Shown piece after piece: positions 23,149 to 34,703 of a stretch of DNA of 64,000 nt (its first letter is position 1; every line of letters starts with the position of its first letter). A program made the translations under genes and the position numbers. The DNA comes from Bidens hawaiensis (taxonomy: Eukaryota > Streptophyta > Magnoliopsida > Asterales > Asteraceae). The stretch lies in assembly GCA_021521415.1 (NCBI GenBank), contig JAIQDT010000027.1, positions 767,001 to 831,000 on the forward strand, in the 5' to 3' direction. The notes beneath the pieces were generated by a model, which saw nothing but the letters and a program-made list of their open reading frames with translations, was not told where the DNA came from and made no database searches.

Positions 23149-25578
23149 ATTGAATTTCCACTTGTCAACATTCTAGCCCCTCCACGTCAATGCCACGTCA
23201 CCAATTGCCTTTCATACTAATGCCAACTCATCCACTATCCTATATTTAAACCTTAACATTTCACCATTTTTTACCCTCTTTCTCTATTAACCGGATCTCC
23301 TTTCATCCTCTCCCAAATTTCGGCTAATCCAAATCTAGATTTTTATTAATCGTTTTCCGATAAGTTTCTATTATATATTAAACTTCTGATTGTAGATATA
23401 TGTATTTCCGGCAACATTATATGTTATTCCGGTTATTGTTTCCTCTAATCTTTATATTTTTATTTTCATTGTTAACTGATTTTATTAAAATCAGTTTAGG
23501 TTGTAAATCAAAAACTGCGATGTCTATAATATTTGGACGTATTTACGTTTTTACGGTAAGTATTGCCGGTAAGTTAGTCTGGTTATGTGTTATACCTAAA
23601 ATAATTATTTTCTTATATTTGTTTGAAGTTTTTTATTTTTCGTGTTTTTTTGTTTGACATGCTGTTAATCTAGGTTCTATATGGAAATTCGGTTTATCCA
23701 TCGATGGTATCATTATTTCATTTTTCCGGTAAGCTACGTTTAGATTATCTGGTTATAAATTATAATTATAATCTTCCATAATATCAATTTTATAACAAAA
23801 CTTTATTATTTCAGGTTATTTACCCGATTGATTTACGCAAGATTTCATTTTACTTTGTTAATCAAAATAGGAGATACCATTGTTATTATCATTATTTGTT
23901 ATTTTCCGGTAAGACTTTCAAATTTTCCGGTTAGAAATTAAATATCAAATGTTCAATAATATCAACATTAATATTCTACTTTATAATTCCAGGTCAATGC
24001 CAAGACAGATATAAGCTCATTTCTCTTGAAATTGTATAAAAAAAATCCGAGATACCATGGTCATTCTCAAAATTTCGTTTTTCTGGTAACACCTTTAAAA
24101 TTTTCCAATTATTAATTATAATTCAAAAATCCATAATATCAATATTAATTTTCAATTTTATTATTTCAGGTTATTGTCCGACTCATATAATATAATTTCA
24201 CGATTGAGCAAGACTGTATAAGATGTATTTTTATTATATATTCGTATATATTTACTCTTTTGAATATTCATGTATTTCAATTTAATAAATTTTAGTTAAA
24301 AGTAAATATTAATGTGTACCTTGATGTATATTTGTTTTCCGGCGCGTTAATAAATGACACAATTAAGTATTTCATTAATACAATTTATTTAGTTTGACTT
24401 TCCTAATTTGTTTAAATAACCGAATTAACATTTCATATACATTGACTTTCTTCAATTAAGTATTTCCTAATTTGGTTGGTTAATACAATTTATTACATTA
24501 TCACATTTTATACACATTGACTTTTCTTAATTTATAAAGAAATCGATTTTACAAATTAACTACATTTCTTTCCTCATTTACTATTTGACCATACCAATGT
24601 TAATTATAAAATAACATTTACATATATATATATATATATAGTACTTTGCTACTACCATTTATAATGTAATTATTGTATTCCCTTTTATATAAAAATTTAA
24701 ATCTTAACGAATTATAAATTATTTTAAAATCATTTCACCCAAGTCAAAGTTAAAATGAGTTTACCGTAATTGTATATAGTTTTGGTATATCATAAAAACT
24801 TAATCTGAAATTAATTATCCATAATTTACTTAATAATAAGTTCCCTAAAATTAATGGTCCATAACCGATACATAATAATAAGTTGACTAATTTACATAAA
24901 TAAGTAAATGAAGGTCTCGAATTTGTGTATGGTATTTATCTACATTTTTTGTATATGATTTAAATTTGAATTTCTAATTAATGTCCATAATAATTGTTTG
25001 ACTAACATTTACACGGAATATATATCAACAGGTTTCCTATTTAAACCGAATTTTTATTTGATGAAGCTCTCCTGTTTATATATAAACCGTATTTTTATAT
25101 GGAATATATATGTTTGATTAACATATTAATGTATATTCGTTCCGACATTTTTGTATATCCAACTGTTTTTCCAATATTATATTTACTATAACCGTATCTT
25201 AATAATTACAAAAAATTATAACTCAGGTTATGTTAAATTTAGACATTATTAAAATTATACTTTACAAGTATGTTATTATTTTTATTTTTGTTATAAACTA
25301 TCAACTTAGCGTTCATAGTATTACAAATTCAAATTTCGTTCTAGATATTTCAAAAGTACTATTTCCTAAAACAAATCCACGAAACAGAATAAGTTAGTCA
25401 AACTTCAAATTTTGCATCAAAAGTAACAAATTCAAATTTCGTTCTAAATGTTTCAACTTCTATTATGTTATGCAAGTCAAATTTTGCATATTATTTTTAC
25501 ACTCCCATAACTAATGGTACACATATTTCATTTTATTAAAACATAATATGTGACAAAAATATACTCCTTACCAAAAAT
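23149..25578. other. Helitron 5' non-coding region
   Basis: AT-rich with no supported gene. It contains exon-like tandem repeats at 23674-24200 and two near copies of 'aaattcaaatttcgttct' near 25325 and 25428. Confidence 0.5.
23674..24200 (+). repeat. Tandem ~177-bp repeats with splice-like borders
   Basis: Units start after AG at 23674, 23815, 23993 and 24170, so the last three acceptors are 178 and 177 bp apart. Each unit has a 'ttatttcag|gt' type acceptor, a segment of up to 94 bp containing 'gagataccat' or a relative, then a 'ttttccg|gtaag' type donor. Segments 23815-23908 and 23993-24085 each have an open frame with a shared RYH word followed by aromatic residues. It looks like a duplicated small exon with its intron; function unknown. 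Confidence 0.55.
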
Positions 25579-26877
25579 CAATGCTGTAAAACTCCCGAGT
25601 AGGCGGCCGAGTACTCCCCGATTACTCCCCGCCTAGATCGAGTACTTGATGGTTGGTTAATGTGTATATGTTTTAGTTTGTTTATCTATTAGTTTTAATT
25701 GTTTATTGTAGGAACTTTGGTACTTCATACGTGCTTTTGTATTTCAGGTCATTGATCGTTAAATATGCTAAATTGGAGACTTGTACGAGCATGGAATGAT
25801 ATCTCTGGAAGATCGGAGCCACTACACAAGTGTTGGAAATGAAAAAGAAACAAGTAGGAGAAGATAGAGGATGTAATTACGAGAACGTGGGCGAAAACGA
25901 CGAAGAAAACGGAGTTGAAACGAGAAAAATATGAAGAAAACAAGAGCTTGAGCAAGTGTTCCACCGTGGCCCACGGTCAACCCAGCTCATAATCAACAGT
26001 TTACACCATACCGTGGGTTCTTGGACCACCGTGATTTCCAGCAGTTGCGAGACGCTATTTCCACCACCATAGCTTGTGCCAAGACCCTACTTATGATTCA
26101 TATCATCCGTATTGAAGATCCAATGATGTCAAGGCTCGGCTAATCTTCTAGAATCGCACCCGGGATGTATAGTTTGTAATCTTTATAGTTTTTCTCATGT
26201 GACTAAGAATATTATTGTGTTATTATTGATGATTGATATATGATTATTGATGTTTGGTATTTCTGAGTGTTCGGTCGGTTTAGGTTTACGTTAGTCTGAA
26301 AGATCTGTTACTAGTTGCTAGATAATTGATCATATGACTGTTTGGTTAGATTGAATACAATAAAACATACAATTACCCTTAACTGAGTCACACTGGCAAG
26401 GACTATTTGATAACCAGTGCCGTGTGTAAAGTGATTGTTGATGTCTAAGGTTTTGTCTGATTGATCGGTCTTTAGTTAATCGTTAATAATTAATCTGTTA
26501 GGTCGCATGAGATAAATGTAGGTTGCTTACTTGAATTCCCGGGTATGATTTGTTTGTTAACTGCTTAATACTCATTCACTTGTTTGTTTCTTAATTCTCT
26601 AAATTTACTTAAATTGCTTGTGTGATCAGCACTAAACACTAGTTACTTCATAATTATAAATCTGTTACACGATTACATTGACCACATACTCCTTGTGATA
26701 CGATACCCTACTTGCTCTAACTATTTAGAATAATTAGGTTTTTGATTAACTCAAACGACGGTCATCAGTACTCCCCGCCTCGGCCGAGTACTCCTTAGGT
26801 ATTTTCCGAGTAATCCCCGACTACTCCCGAGTACTCGCAACTCCCTAGTCGACCGCCTAACGACTTTTATAACATTG
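25579..26877. mobile_element. hAT-type MITE carrying a nested solo LTR
   Basis: It is flanked by a perfect 8-bp duplication, CCAAAAAT (25571-25578 and 26878-26885), typical of hAT elements. The ends CAATGCTGTAAAA and, as complement of the right end, CAATGTTATAAAA are terminal inverted repeats. Without the nested solo LTR the element is about 175 bp, with repeated 'gagtactcc' motifs and no transposase. Confidence 0.88.
25647..26767. repeat. Solo LTR nested in the hAT MITE
   Basis: It starts TGATGGTTGG and ends GGTCATCA, with GTACT directly before (25642-25646) and after (26768-26772). The TGATG/CATCA ends are a perfect 5-bp inverted repeat. Length 1121 bp. No coding sequence. Family not identified; the orientation cannot be fixed. 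Confidence 0.8.
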
Positions 26878-27200
26878 CCAAAAATTATTTATTTCATTAC
26901 CATAAGTCCAGAAATGTTCGCACATAACGCTCAGAAACTAACGACTTTCGTGATTATATTATAATTTACAATTATTCTATATCATTTCTATTTATATTAT
27001 ATTTTACATAAATAAGTAACTAATTTATACTATATATTCATTAATTTCTTAATCATTCTCATCACCTTAAGCCATTACAACCTCCATTGTTTTTCTTCAT
27101 CCAAGTTAATGTCAAATTTACTTTTACTATTTTTTGTACAATCTACCACCTTTTTCATTTAATATATGTTATGTAATTGTGTTTTTGTTTCTTAAGGTAA

Positions 27201-27441
27201 ATGGAGGTCCAGAAGTTTACTATGTTACACGAGATTGACGTACTTAGATCTACTCCATCTACCATTAAGGTAAAAGTGTTAAAGGTTTGGAGTGTCAAGG
27301 ATAACAATAAAGCTAATGAGGATTTCTTGATTGAAATGGTTTTTATGGACGAATCGGTAATCATTTTTTTACCATTTATGTTTATGATTATTAAGGATCA
27401 CAATTATTTATGTTTTTTTAACTTCAGAGTAATCGAATGCA
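27201..27441 (+). pseudogene. RPA70-like protein of the Helitron, first part
   Basis: Exon 27201-27356 starts MEVQKFTMLHEIDVLR and encodes the first strands of an OB fold with the RPA-typical KVKVLKVWSV and IEMVFMDES. A GT-AG intron (27357 to about 27427) follows, then a short exon part (SNRM...) ending where a solo LTR sits at 27442. Removing the LTR and one copy of the ATGCA duplication joins this to FKQDIFRFKRYLKENATLTI at 30396 onward in the same frame. RPA-like proteins of plant Helitrons bind single-stranded DNA and are thought to help rolling-circle transposition. The gene is broken both by the LTR and by later frameshifts. Confidence 0.8.
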
Positions 27442-27904
27442 TTTAAGGCCCCGAACCCGGTAGCCCTACTTTAACGTCGGATTTACTCATAAACAGAGTT
27501 CTTACATATCAAAGTTAATTAAAACTTTCGCAGAATATAAACCTTTCATTAAATATTACATATTACTTTATAAACATGTCTTAACAACATTCTTGTCTTT
27601 CAAAATAAACGTTAATAATATTAAAACATCTTGAGTCTTCGGATGACAGACTCTTATTCGTCCACCATGTGCCCGCTCAAGCTAGCTGCCTCATTCTACT
27701 CACATGCGTGCATATTAAAAGTCAGCTACGCTGAGTGAGTTCTAGTTAATCAGGTGACATACAATACATACACATATCATACATACATACATATCTGAAG
27801 ATACGTATCCATACTTAACCAGTTACCCTTCGATCACACATACATACATACATACATACTATCACTAACCTCAGTCTACCGAGAGTACGTTCATAGTCCG
27901 CTGT

Positions 27905-28260
27905 CTATACCTATATTCATGGTCGTGAACACGAAAAAGGTCCGTAGTCCTTACATATGTTCACCATTTATGGTACGTGCAAGGTCCGCATTCCTTCCCT
28001 ATACCATCCTATATTAACAACACGTAGAAGGTCCACAGTCCTTCCCTATGTTGCAACCTAATTCGTAGCACGTATGAAGTCCGTAGTCATCCCCTATGCT
28101 ACCACAATACAATTACAGCACGTATAAGGTCCGTAGTCCCTTCCTATGTTGGCTCCTATTTGAAGTACGTATAAGGCCCACAGTCCTTAACTACGTTCTC
28201 ACATATCGTCTATAACTCGTATAAGGCCCACAGTCCTTAACTACGCCATCACATGCCAAG
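27905..28260. repeat. Degenerate tandem repeat in solo LTR
   Basis: About six copies of a roughly 55-60 bp unit carrying 'cgtataaggtccgtagtcc' variants. It occupies the place of the 30-bp minisatellite found in other family A LTRs. Confidence 0.65.
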
Positions 28261-28929
28261 TCTATATCCAACGGAAGTTAGAGGGATTTGTCATCCTTAC
28301 TTACTATGTCAGACGTAGAACTCCCTTATCATTCATGTACCTGCATACACTTACTTTGCATATACAATAATTACATTGTAGCATGAGAACACTCTAGACG
28401 TTCTTCACATCATTCATTTAACAATTATACTCCTTGTCGATACGTTCAATATCCGAAGATCGTTCAAGCCCCGACAAGCATTCATTCATAATGTTCATAC
28501 ATCATCCATACATTACATATAACATTCATATCTTTATTTATAACCTGACGGTACGCGCAATATCTGTAGATCGTTCACGTACCGGCAAGCAATCATTCAT
28601 ATCTATCACATATATCATACATAGCATACACTTACCACTTAAGGTAAGTGTATTAACAAATCACATCGAGTATGCTCACAGCCCCGAAAACATAACAAAG
28701 AATGGGGCTAGAAACTCACCTGGATTTTGTTACATTATCCGTTCACTGTTACTCTCTTCTTTAATTGAGCTCTTCTAACTGCATATTAATCACATGTATC
28801 AATACTTGTCCTATTTGCATTTCAGCCAAAATGACTAAGTCTGGTCTGATCTAATGGTTTTGTTTTAGATTACAATTTACTTAGAATATTTTCATCCTTA
28901 AGTCCTAATGTATTTGAATACATTGTATT

Positions 28930-29560
28930 CTAATGATCATATTGTAATCTAATGATCACATTGTAAGCTAATGATCACAAAGTAAGCTTATGATCACAAA
29001 GTGATCTAATTATCGCAAAGTAAGCTAATGATCACAAAGTGATCTAATGATCGCAAAGTAAGCTAATGAACACAAAGTGATCTAATGATCACAAAGTAAT
29101 CTAAAGATCACAAAGTAAGCTAAAGATCATATTGTAATCTAAAGATCACAAAGTAAGCTAAAGATCACAAAGTAAGCTAAATATCATATTGTAAGCTAAA
29201 GATCATAAAGTAAGCTAAAGATCACAAAGTAAGCTAAAGATCACAAAGTGATCGATATTCATAAAGTAATCGAATTCAATGTAAGTTATCTATAAAGTAA
29301 TCAATTTGTCCAAAAAGTAATCGAACATATCAAAGTAATTGAGTTAAGGTAAAAGTGATCGAATTCCCATTGTAATCGACTATAAAGTGATCGATTCCCA
29401 GAATTGTGATCGAGTCTAAAGTAATTGATTTCAAGATTGTGATCGAGTCTAAAGTAATCGATTTCAATAAAGTAATCGACCATTTAAAGTAATCGAGTAT
29501 TGCATTATGATCGATTTTGGAAAAGTAATCGATTAAAAAAGTAATCGACTGAACTATAGA
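28930..29560. repeat. Tandem array of 'gatcacaaagtaagctaa' type units
   Basis: More than 25 imperfect units of about 16-20 bp. The left part uses 'gatcacaaagtaagctaa'; the right part drifts to 'aaagtaatcgatt'. It is confined to this solo LTR. Confidence 0.85.
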
Positions 29561-30212
29561 TCGAGTATGCTAAAGGTTACGGGTTTGGTCTCTTTTCCAC
29601 GTTATACCCACTCGTTTTATCCCTAACACCACGTTATGGCTTGGCATTAATCTATAAGCATTCCCGTTCACATTTTTGGCCAAACTTGACCCGGAGGATC
29701 ATAAAGTTTGGACCTTTAGGTGTAAAATGTTCAGAACTAGATATAGGGTTTCCTTTAAATGAGCCATCCTTAACCGTAGGTTCGCTAAGTTCATTTTAAC
29801 ATCAAGTTTGCTACTTTATGTTTCGTTTATAGCCGATCTACTCAAGGTTTAAGTTTCAAGGCCAACCATTCATAAAAACGTAAACTTTAATATAAAGAAC
29901 ATACCTTTATGTGTTCGTTAGGTCACTGTTAACTTGGTTATGAACTTTAAATCTTGTATATATCTTGTATGTTAAAGATCTATCAAAACCCAACGTTTGT
30001 TTGATCTCAGATCCTTCTCTTTCCTTCGGTCGTATATGGTGTAGGTGTGTGTATGTGTTTTGAGTGTATAGAGATTCTTGAAAGATAAGATGGTGGAAAT
30101 GGAAAGGATTAGGGTTTAAGGGGGTATTTATACTCCCTTAAGCCCATGAACCTAAGGCCCATCTTTCCTTTTTGGTCTATAACTCATTCCATCTAAATAG
30201 CATGCTTACTCT

Positions 30213-30215
30213 TAT

Positions 30216-30296
<81 letters not shown>

Positions 30297-30320
30297 TATT
30301 ATTATTATTATTATTATTAT
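30213..30320. repeat. (AAT)n followed by (ATT)n
   Basis: About 80 bp of (AAT)n changes directly to about 27 bp of (ATT)n, so the two parts can pair as a hairpin. Confidence 0.9.
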
Positions 30321-30395
30321 CGTTTCACTAACTCAATTATTTCACCCGGCGCAAATAATATATTAAATGTTATTTTAGAATTTCGGGATGTTACA

Positions 30396-32677
30396 ATGTA
30401 GTCAACAGTTTTTAAACAAGATATATTCCGCTTCAAACGTTATTTAAAGGAGAATGCTACATTAACTATAGTAAACCCTAGCCTTGGATCTAATGCGTCT
30501 AATTACAAGGTTATCAACTGCTCGAAGTTTTGAACTCCAGTACCCATGTGAATCCTTGTAAGCAGTTTGATGGTCCTACATTCGGTTTTAAGTTTTACTC
30601 ATTCAAGTTAGTTATTGATAAATAAAACCCGTTGAAAGCTACTGTAGGTATTATTTACAAAAATTGTTGTTTTTATAATTTATGAATATTTTATGTATTT
30701 CAAATTCTTTAATCGGATGTCTTCCAGATATAATTGGACATGTTGTTCATGTTTTTAAAGATAACAATTCCGATCTGAGAGATGTCAAAAGAAATGCAAG
30801 ATTAACTATTGAGGTTTCTAATATCAAGTACATGTTTTTCATAATTTTATATGGCCGTCTTTCTTAATATTTGAACACCAAAAAAATTTACTTTTAATAT
30901 TAGTTATTTTTATAGCGGTGATTGTGTTTACGTCACTCTTTGGGGGATTACGTATCACAGTTCGCTAAGTATGTTGTTGAGCATTTTGATGAATCACATA
31001 TAATTATCCTCATGCAATTTGGTAGAGTTAAATACCATAAAGGTTTGTTTTAATATTTTTTTATATGTAATTCCTTTTTTCTAAGACTTGATTATTTGAA
31101 TATCATAATGACTGTCTTGTGTTTATTTTTGTAGAAAAACCCTATGTGTCTAATTCCTACGGTTCTAAAGTTACTCGTGTGTTCATCAATGATAATATTT
31201 CTGAGATTGAAGATAATAAGACACGGTAATACTATTATTAAATGTCCTAATTGTTTCTTCAATATTTATTTTCCTTACATTTATGTATTTCTATTCTTTT
31301 AATTTTGTTTTGCAGTTTGTTTGAGTTTTTGGACTTCAATGTTGATGGTCCTGGTCGTAGGCCGATTCCTATAAAATTGATGTCTACTCTTGATGAAGAA
31401 TTTCTGAAGGCTACATCATTTTTCAACATTTGTGAAATTTGCACAATATTACAGGTAAGTATATATAATTCCATGTAATTATAATTTATAACATTTACCA
31501 TAAATATATGTTAAGTTGTTTAAGTCATTTATTTCAGCCAAAGAGTATTATAGTACTCGGGACCATAAAGGCGGTTTGTCCAGAATCTGAATGGCACTAT
31601 GTCGGTTGCAATAGTTGTAATCGTAAGTTGAGCGTGACTGTTGTGGAAGGCAATGATGTTTATGAATGCAAGAATCAGAGATGTAACACTTTGGGTGTTA
31701 CACCTACTCCTATGTATAATTTATAAAAAAAATATTTTAGATATTAATTTTTCACATGTTGTTGATTCAAAAAATTACTTCAGGTATAAGATTAAGCTAA
31801 GAGTTCAAGACGACAGCGGTGTTGTTTCGTTAACACTTTTTGATCGCGATGCCAAACTTCTTATCAACAAAACAGCATCTGAATTGCTTGCTATTAAAGA
31901 TCAGGTTATGTTATTTTGTAGTCATATTCAAGTTCTTAGTCTGTTATTTATACGAAACACTATTTATGTAACACATAGTTTTCTAAAAAATATTATAGGA
32001 TGATGTCGGTGATAGTGGATTTCCCAGTGAGTTGAACTCTTCGTTGGAAAAGAAGTTTGCTTTTAAAGCTGAGATTGCCGATTTCAGTTTTAGGAATAAT
32101 GTTGAGGTATACGGTATATCAAAGCTAACATCAACAAATTATTTCCGAGATTGAGAAAAGACTAATGCATGAGTTTATAATGGTAAATTCATTTGCATAT
32201 AATTACTAACAACTACATTATAGCCTTATATTCTAACGTTTTGTATTATATTTGTAGCCTTCGGAGTCTGGATCTTTAACATTTGGAAGTTCTTTAACTG
32301 ACTTTCAATCTACAAGTTGTGCCTCTTTAAAGGTTGTTAAACTTCTATCTATTTTAGATTATTTTATGTTTTCGCTTTATTTATATATTTGTTTTTGAAC
32401 TTTTATTTTTATTACATATTTCTGATGATGGGGATAATAAAACTCCAATTTCTTATCGTTTGGTTGATGATGAAGTGAATGACATCAAGTTGTCAAGTAG
32501 TGATTCCGATGACAAACTGAACGTAAACTTGTGGATGTTTTTTATGGTGATCAACCATCGTAATTTTCTTCTACTAAGTCGAAGACAAGTGATGTTCAAG
32601 ATGATCTTGAGTTGGTTAGTGTTGTTGGAACAAGCAAGGATGGTGTTAAACTTCTTACTCCTAAGGTCGAGAAGTGA
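30396..32677 (+). pseudogene. RPA70-like protein of the Helitron, remaining exons
   Basis: Recognisable segments in order: NPSLGSNASNYKVINCSKF, then CKQFDGPTFGFKFYSF; DIIGHVVHVFKD (30720-30825, second OB fold); YVTLWG and FAKYVVEHFDESH (30916-31040); exon 31135-31226; exon 31316-31454 ending CEICTILQ; exon 31538-31715 with the zinc ribbon YVGCNSCNRK and YECKNQRCN typical of the RPA70 C-terminus; exon 31783-31903 with RVQDDSGVVSLTLFDRDAK; exon 32000-32106; then an acidic tail (SSSDSDDK) ending at TGA 32675-32677. Frameshifts occur after SKF near 30529, after CESL near 30558 and after LWG near 30956, where one G seems lost. Introns are mostly GT-AG. The family is clear; the gene is inactive. 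Confidence 0.85.
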
Positions 32678-33047
32678 CTATAATATTTATTTCATACTTT
32701 AATAATAAAGACACCTGAGTTTGTTCAGTGTCATTTATATTTTAAGACTTAATTTTGGTGGTATTTCTGTTCACTTGATTGTTGGGTTTTATTTTGTTCA
32801 CATACATTTCTTTTTTATCATGGTGGTTTTTAATATTTTTATATAACCATTAACGTTAGTTGTTTTTATTATTTAGTGCAGCTCCCTAATTTTAGTTGTG
32901 TAACATCCCATTTTCTTGTTTCAGTTAATAAAATAAAATACGAGTTATTAGGAGTCGGTCTTGTGTTGGGTTAAGTAATATGGGTAATGGACTTGGTTTA
33001 ATAAGAAAAGAAGGAAAAGACCATGGGCTTAAGCACATGACCCATAA

Positions 33048-33055
33048 TATATAAA
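33048..33055 (+). promoter_or_regulatory. TATA-like box in family A LTR
   Basis: TATATAAA, preceded by 'catgacccataa' and followed 65 bp later by a CT-rich tract. The same arrangement recurs at 39519-39526, at 61056-61063 and, reversed, at 22269-22276; conservation supports a role as the LTR core promoter. Confidence 0.55.
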
Positions 33056-33579
33056 CATAAATTACTCATTAATCCATCCATTTCACATATTCCATACACC
33101 ACCCAAAACACACACTTAAGCTCTCTCTCTCTCTCTCTCTCTCTCTAGTTCTCTCTTTATCTTAGCCGAACCCAAGAGGAAAACCGAGCATCGACCCGAG
33201 TCAATCGTGCGCAGCTAAAGAAAGGAATAACCGTAAACGGTAAACGTAACCGCATTCAGGTGAGTTTCTAACCCCACTTCCTTGTTATGTTTTTGGGGCT
33301 GTGTGCATACTCAATGTGAACGTTAATACACTTACCTTAAATGGTAAGTGTATTCCATAATGATCGATGTGATAGTATGTATGTATGTTATGAATGAATG
33401 CTTGTCAGTGCGTGAACGATCTTCGGATATTGCACGTATCGGCAGGGAAAGTAATATGTAGAATGCCTAGTATGAAATATGTATGTATGAAATTACGTAA
33501 AGGAATGAGTATGTACAAAAGGACGATTATATAAAGAAAGGTACGTATGGTTATATAACGAACAAAAAGTATAGTTAGA

Positions 33580-33745
33580 AAGGGGACCGACCCTAATAAT
33601 ATCGGCGAATGTAGGGAACCGACCCTAATCATATCGGCGAATGTAGGGAACCAACCCTAACAATATCGGTGAATGTAGGGGACCGAACCTAATAATATTA
33701 GCGAATGTAGGGGACCAAACATCATAATATCGTCGAAGGTTATAG
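33580..33745 (+). repeat. 30-bp minisatellite in family A LTR
   Basis: About five copies of a unit like 'gaccgaccctaataatatcggcgaatgtagg'. The same array is at 40040-40205 and, more diverged, at 62465-62645, and reversed at 20770-20890. Confidence 0.85.
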
Positions 33746-34226
33746 GGCGGAATGCTCTTTAAAACGTATATGTATGAATGAAAGTATGTATGTAACTATG
33801 AAAGAAAGAATGAAAGTACGTATGTATGTATGTATGTAAGTATGAAAGTAAGTATGTAAGTAAGTATAAACATATGTACCTTCATGTATATATGTAAGTA
33901 TGTGAATGTATTGTATGTTGTCTAATTAACTAGAACTCACTCAGTGTAGCTGACTTTTAGTATGCACGCAGGTTAACAGATTTAGACAGCTGGTTTGAGC
34001 GGGACACATGGCAAGATTGAAGAGGCTGGCATCTGAATATTTGTCATGATGTTTTGATATTATCATTTATGTTATGTTTTAAAAAGACAAGTTACGAATG
34101 TTTGTAATGAATGGTTGACTATTATTATTATTCCACGAAAGTTTTAATTAACTCTGATATTTAGAGTTGTTTTTATGAGTAAATCCAACGTCCAGTGTAA
34201 GGCACCGGTAACGGGGCCTTACAAGT

Positions 34227-34238
34227 TGGTATCAGAGT
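34227..34238 (+). other. Primer-binding site (initiator tRNA-Met)
   Basis: TGGTATCAGAGT, with three bases between it and the LTR end. Confidence 0.9.
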
Positions 34239-34703
34239 ATAAGTTCGAGAGAATTAAGCATCCTACATGCTTATACTCGAACAGAGAATGAGATTTAAGT
34301 AAGAAAAGAAAGAAGATGTCAGTTCAAGAAAGTCATGTGTCACTCAAGCAAGCTAAGTAAAGGTAAAATATGTGATTAATTTCACATGTAAAGTAGAATG
34401 ATGAATGAATGCTAGCTTAATTGCTAGAGAACGAGGTATGATGTTAGCTTAATTTCTAAATATATATTGTATGAATGCTAGCTTAATTACTAGGGATAGG
34501 GGTATATGATGATATGAACTGTTTGACTGTCTAACTTTTAGAAGTAGAACTAGCACAAGTGGACTCACAAAGGGAAGTGTATAGGACATGGAGACTAACG
34601 TGATTAGCTAATCACAGCTGGCCATTGTTATTACATGCCTTCCTATCCTTGTACTAAATGGTTCCTTAGGTGATGACGTTTGTGTTTCCTTATAAAATAC
34701 GAA

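Larger units (their letters stand above)
27442..30395 (-). repeat. Solo LTR, family A, inside the RPA-like gene
   Basis: It begins TTTAAGGCCCCG (TGTAAGG mutated) and ends CGGGATGTTACA. The flanks are ATGCA (27437-27441) and ATGTA (30396-30400), one transition apart. It shares its ends with the other family A LTRs but has its own middle: 'aaggtccgtagtcctt' repeats (27940-28260), a long 'gatcacaaagtaagctaa' array (28930-29560) and a trinucleotide tract (30213-30320). Length 2954 bp. Confidence 0.88.
32899..34223 (+). repeat. 5' LTR of the dead gypsy element (family A)
   Basis: TGTAACATCC...GCCTTACA, 1325 bp. It contains a TATA-like box (33048-33055), a CT run (33121-33146), a donor-like 'caggtgagtttcta' (about 33257), a 30-bp minisatellite and TATG-rich repeats. 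Confidence 0.93.

Noticed and set aside
23400..23657. 85-residue hydrophobic ORF near the Helitron start
   Set aside because: AT-rich sequence gives Phe/Ile/Leu-rich chance ORFs; it crosses donor-like sites of the exon-like repeats.
28930..29560. Regular short repeats that could suggest a CRISPR array
   Set aside because: No unique spacers of constant length; the units drift and abut, and the sequence is a plant LTR.
30172..30366. ORF of poly-isoleucine
   Set aside because: It is the translation of the AAT/ATT tract.
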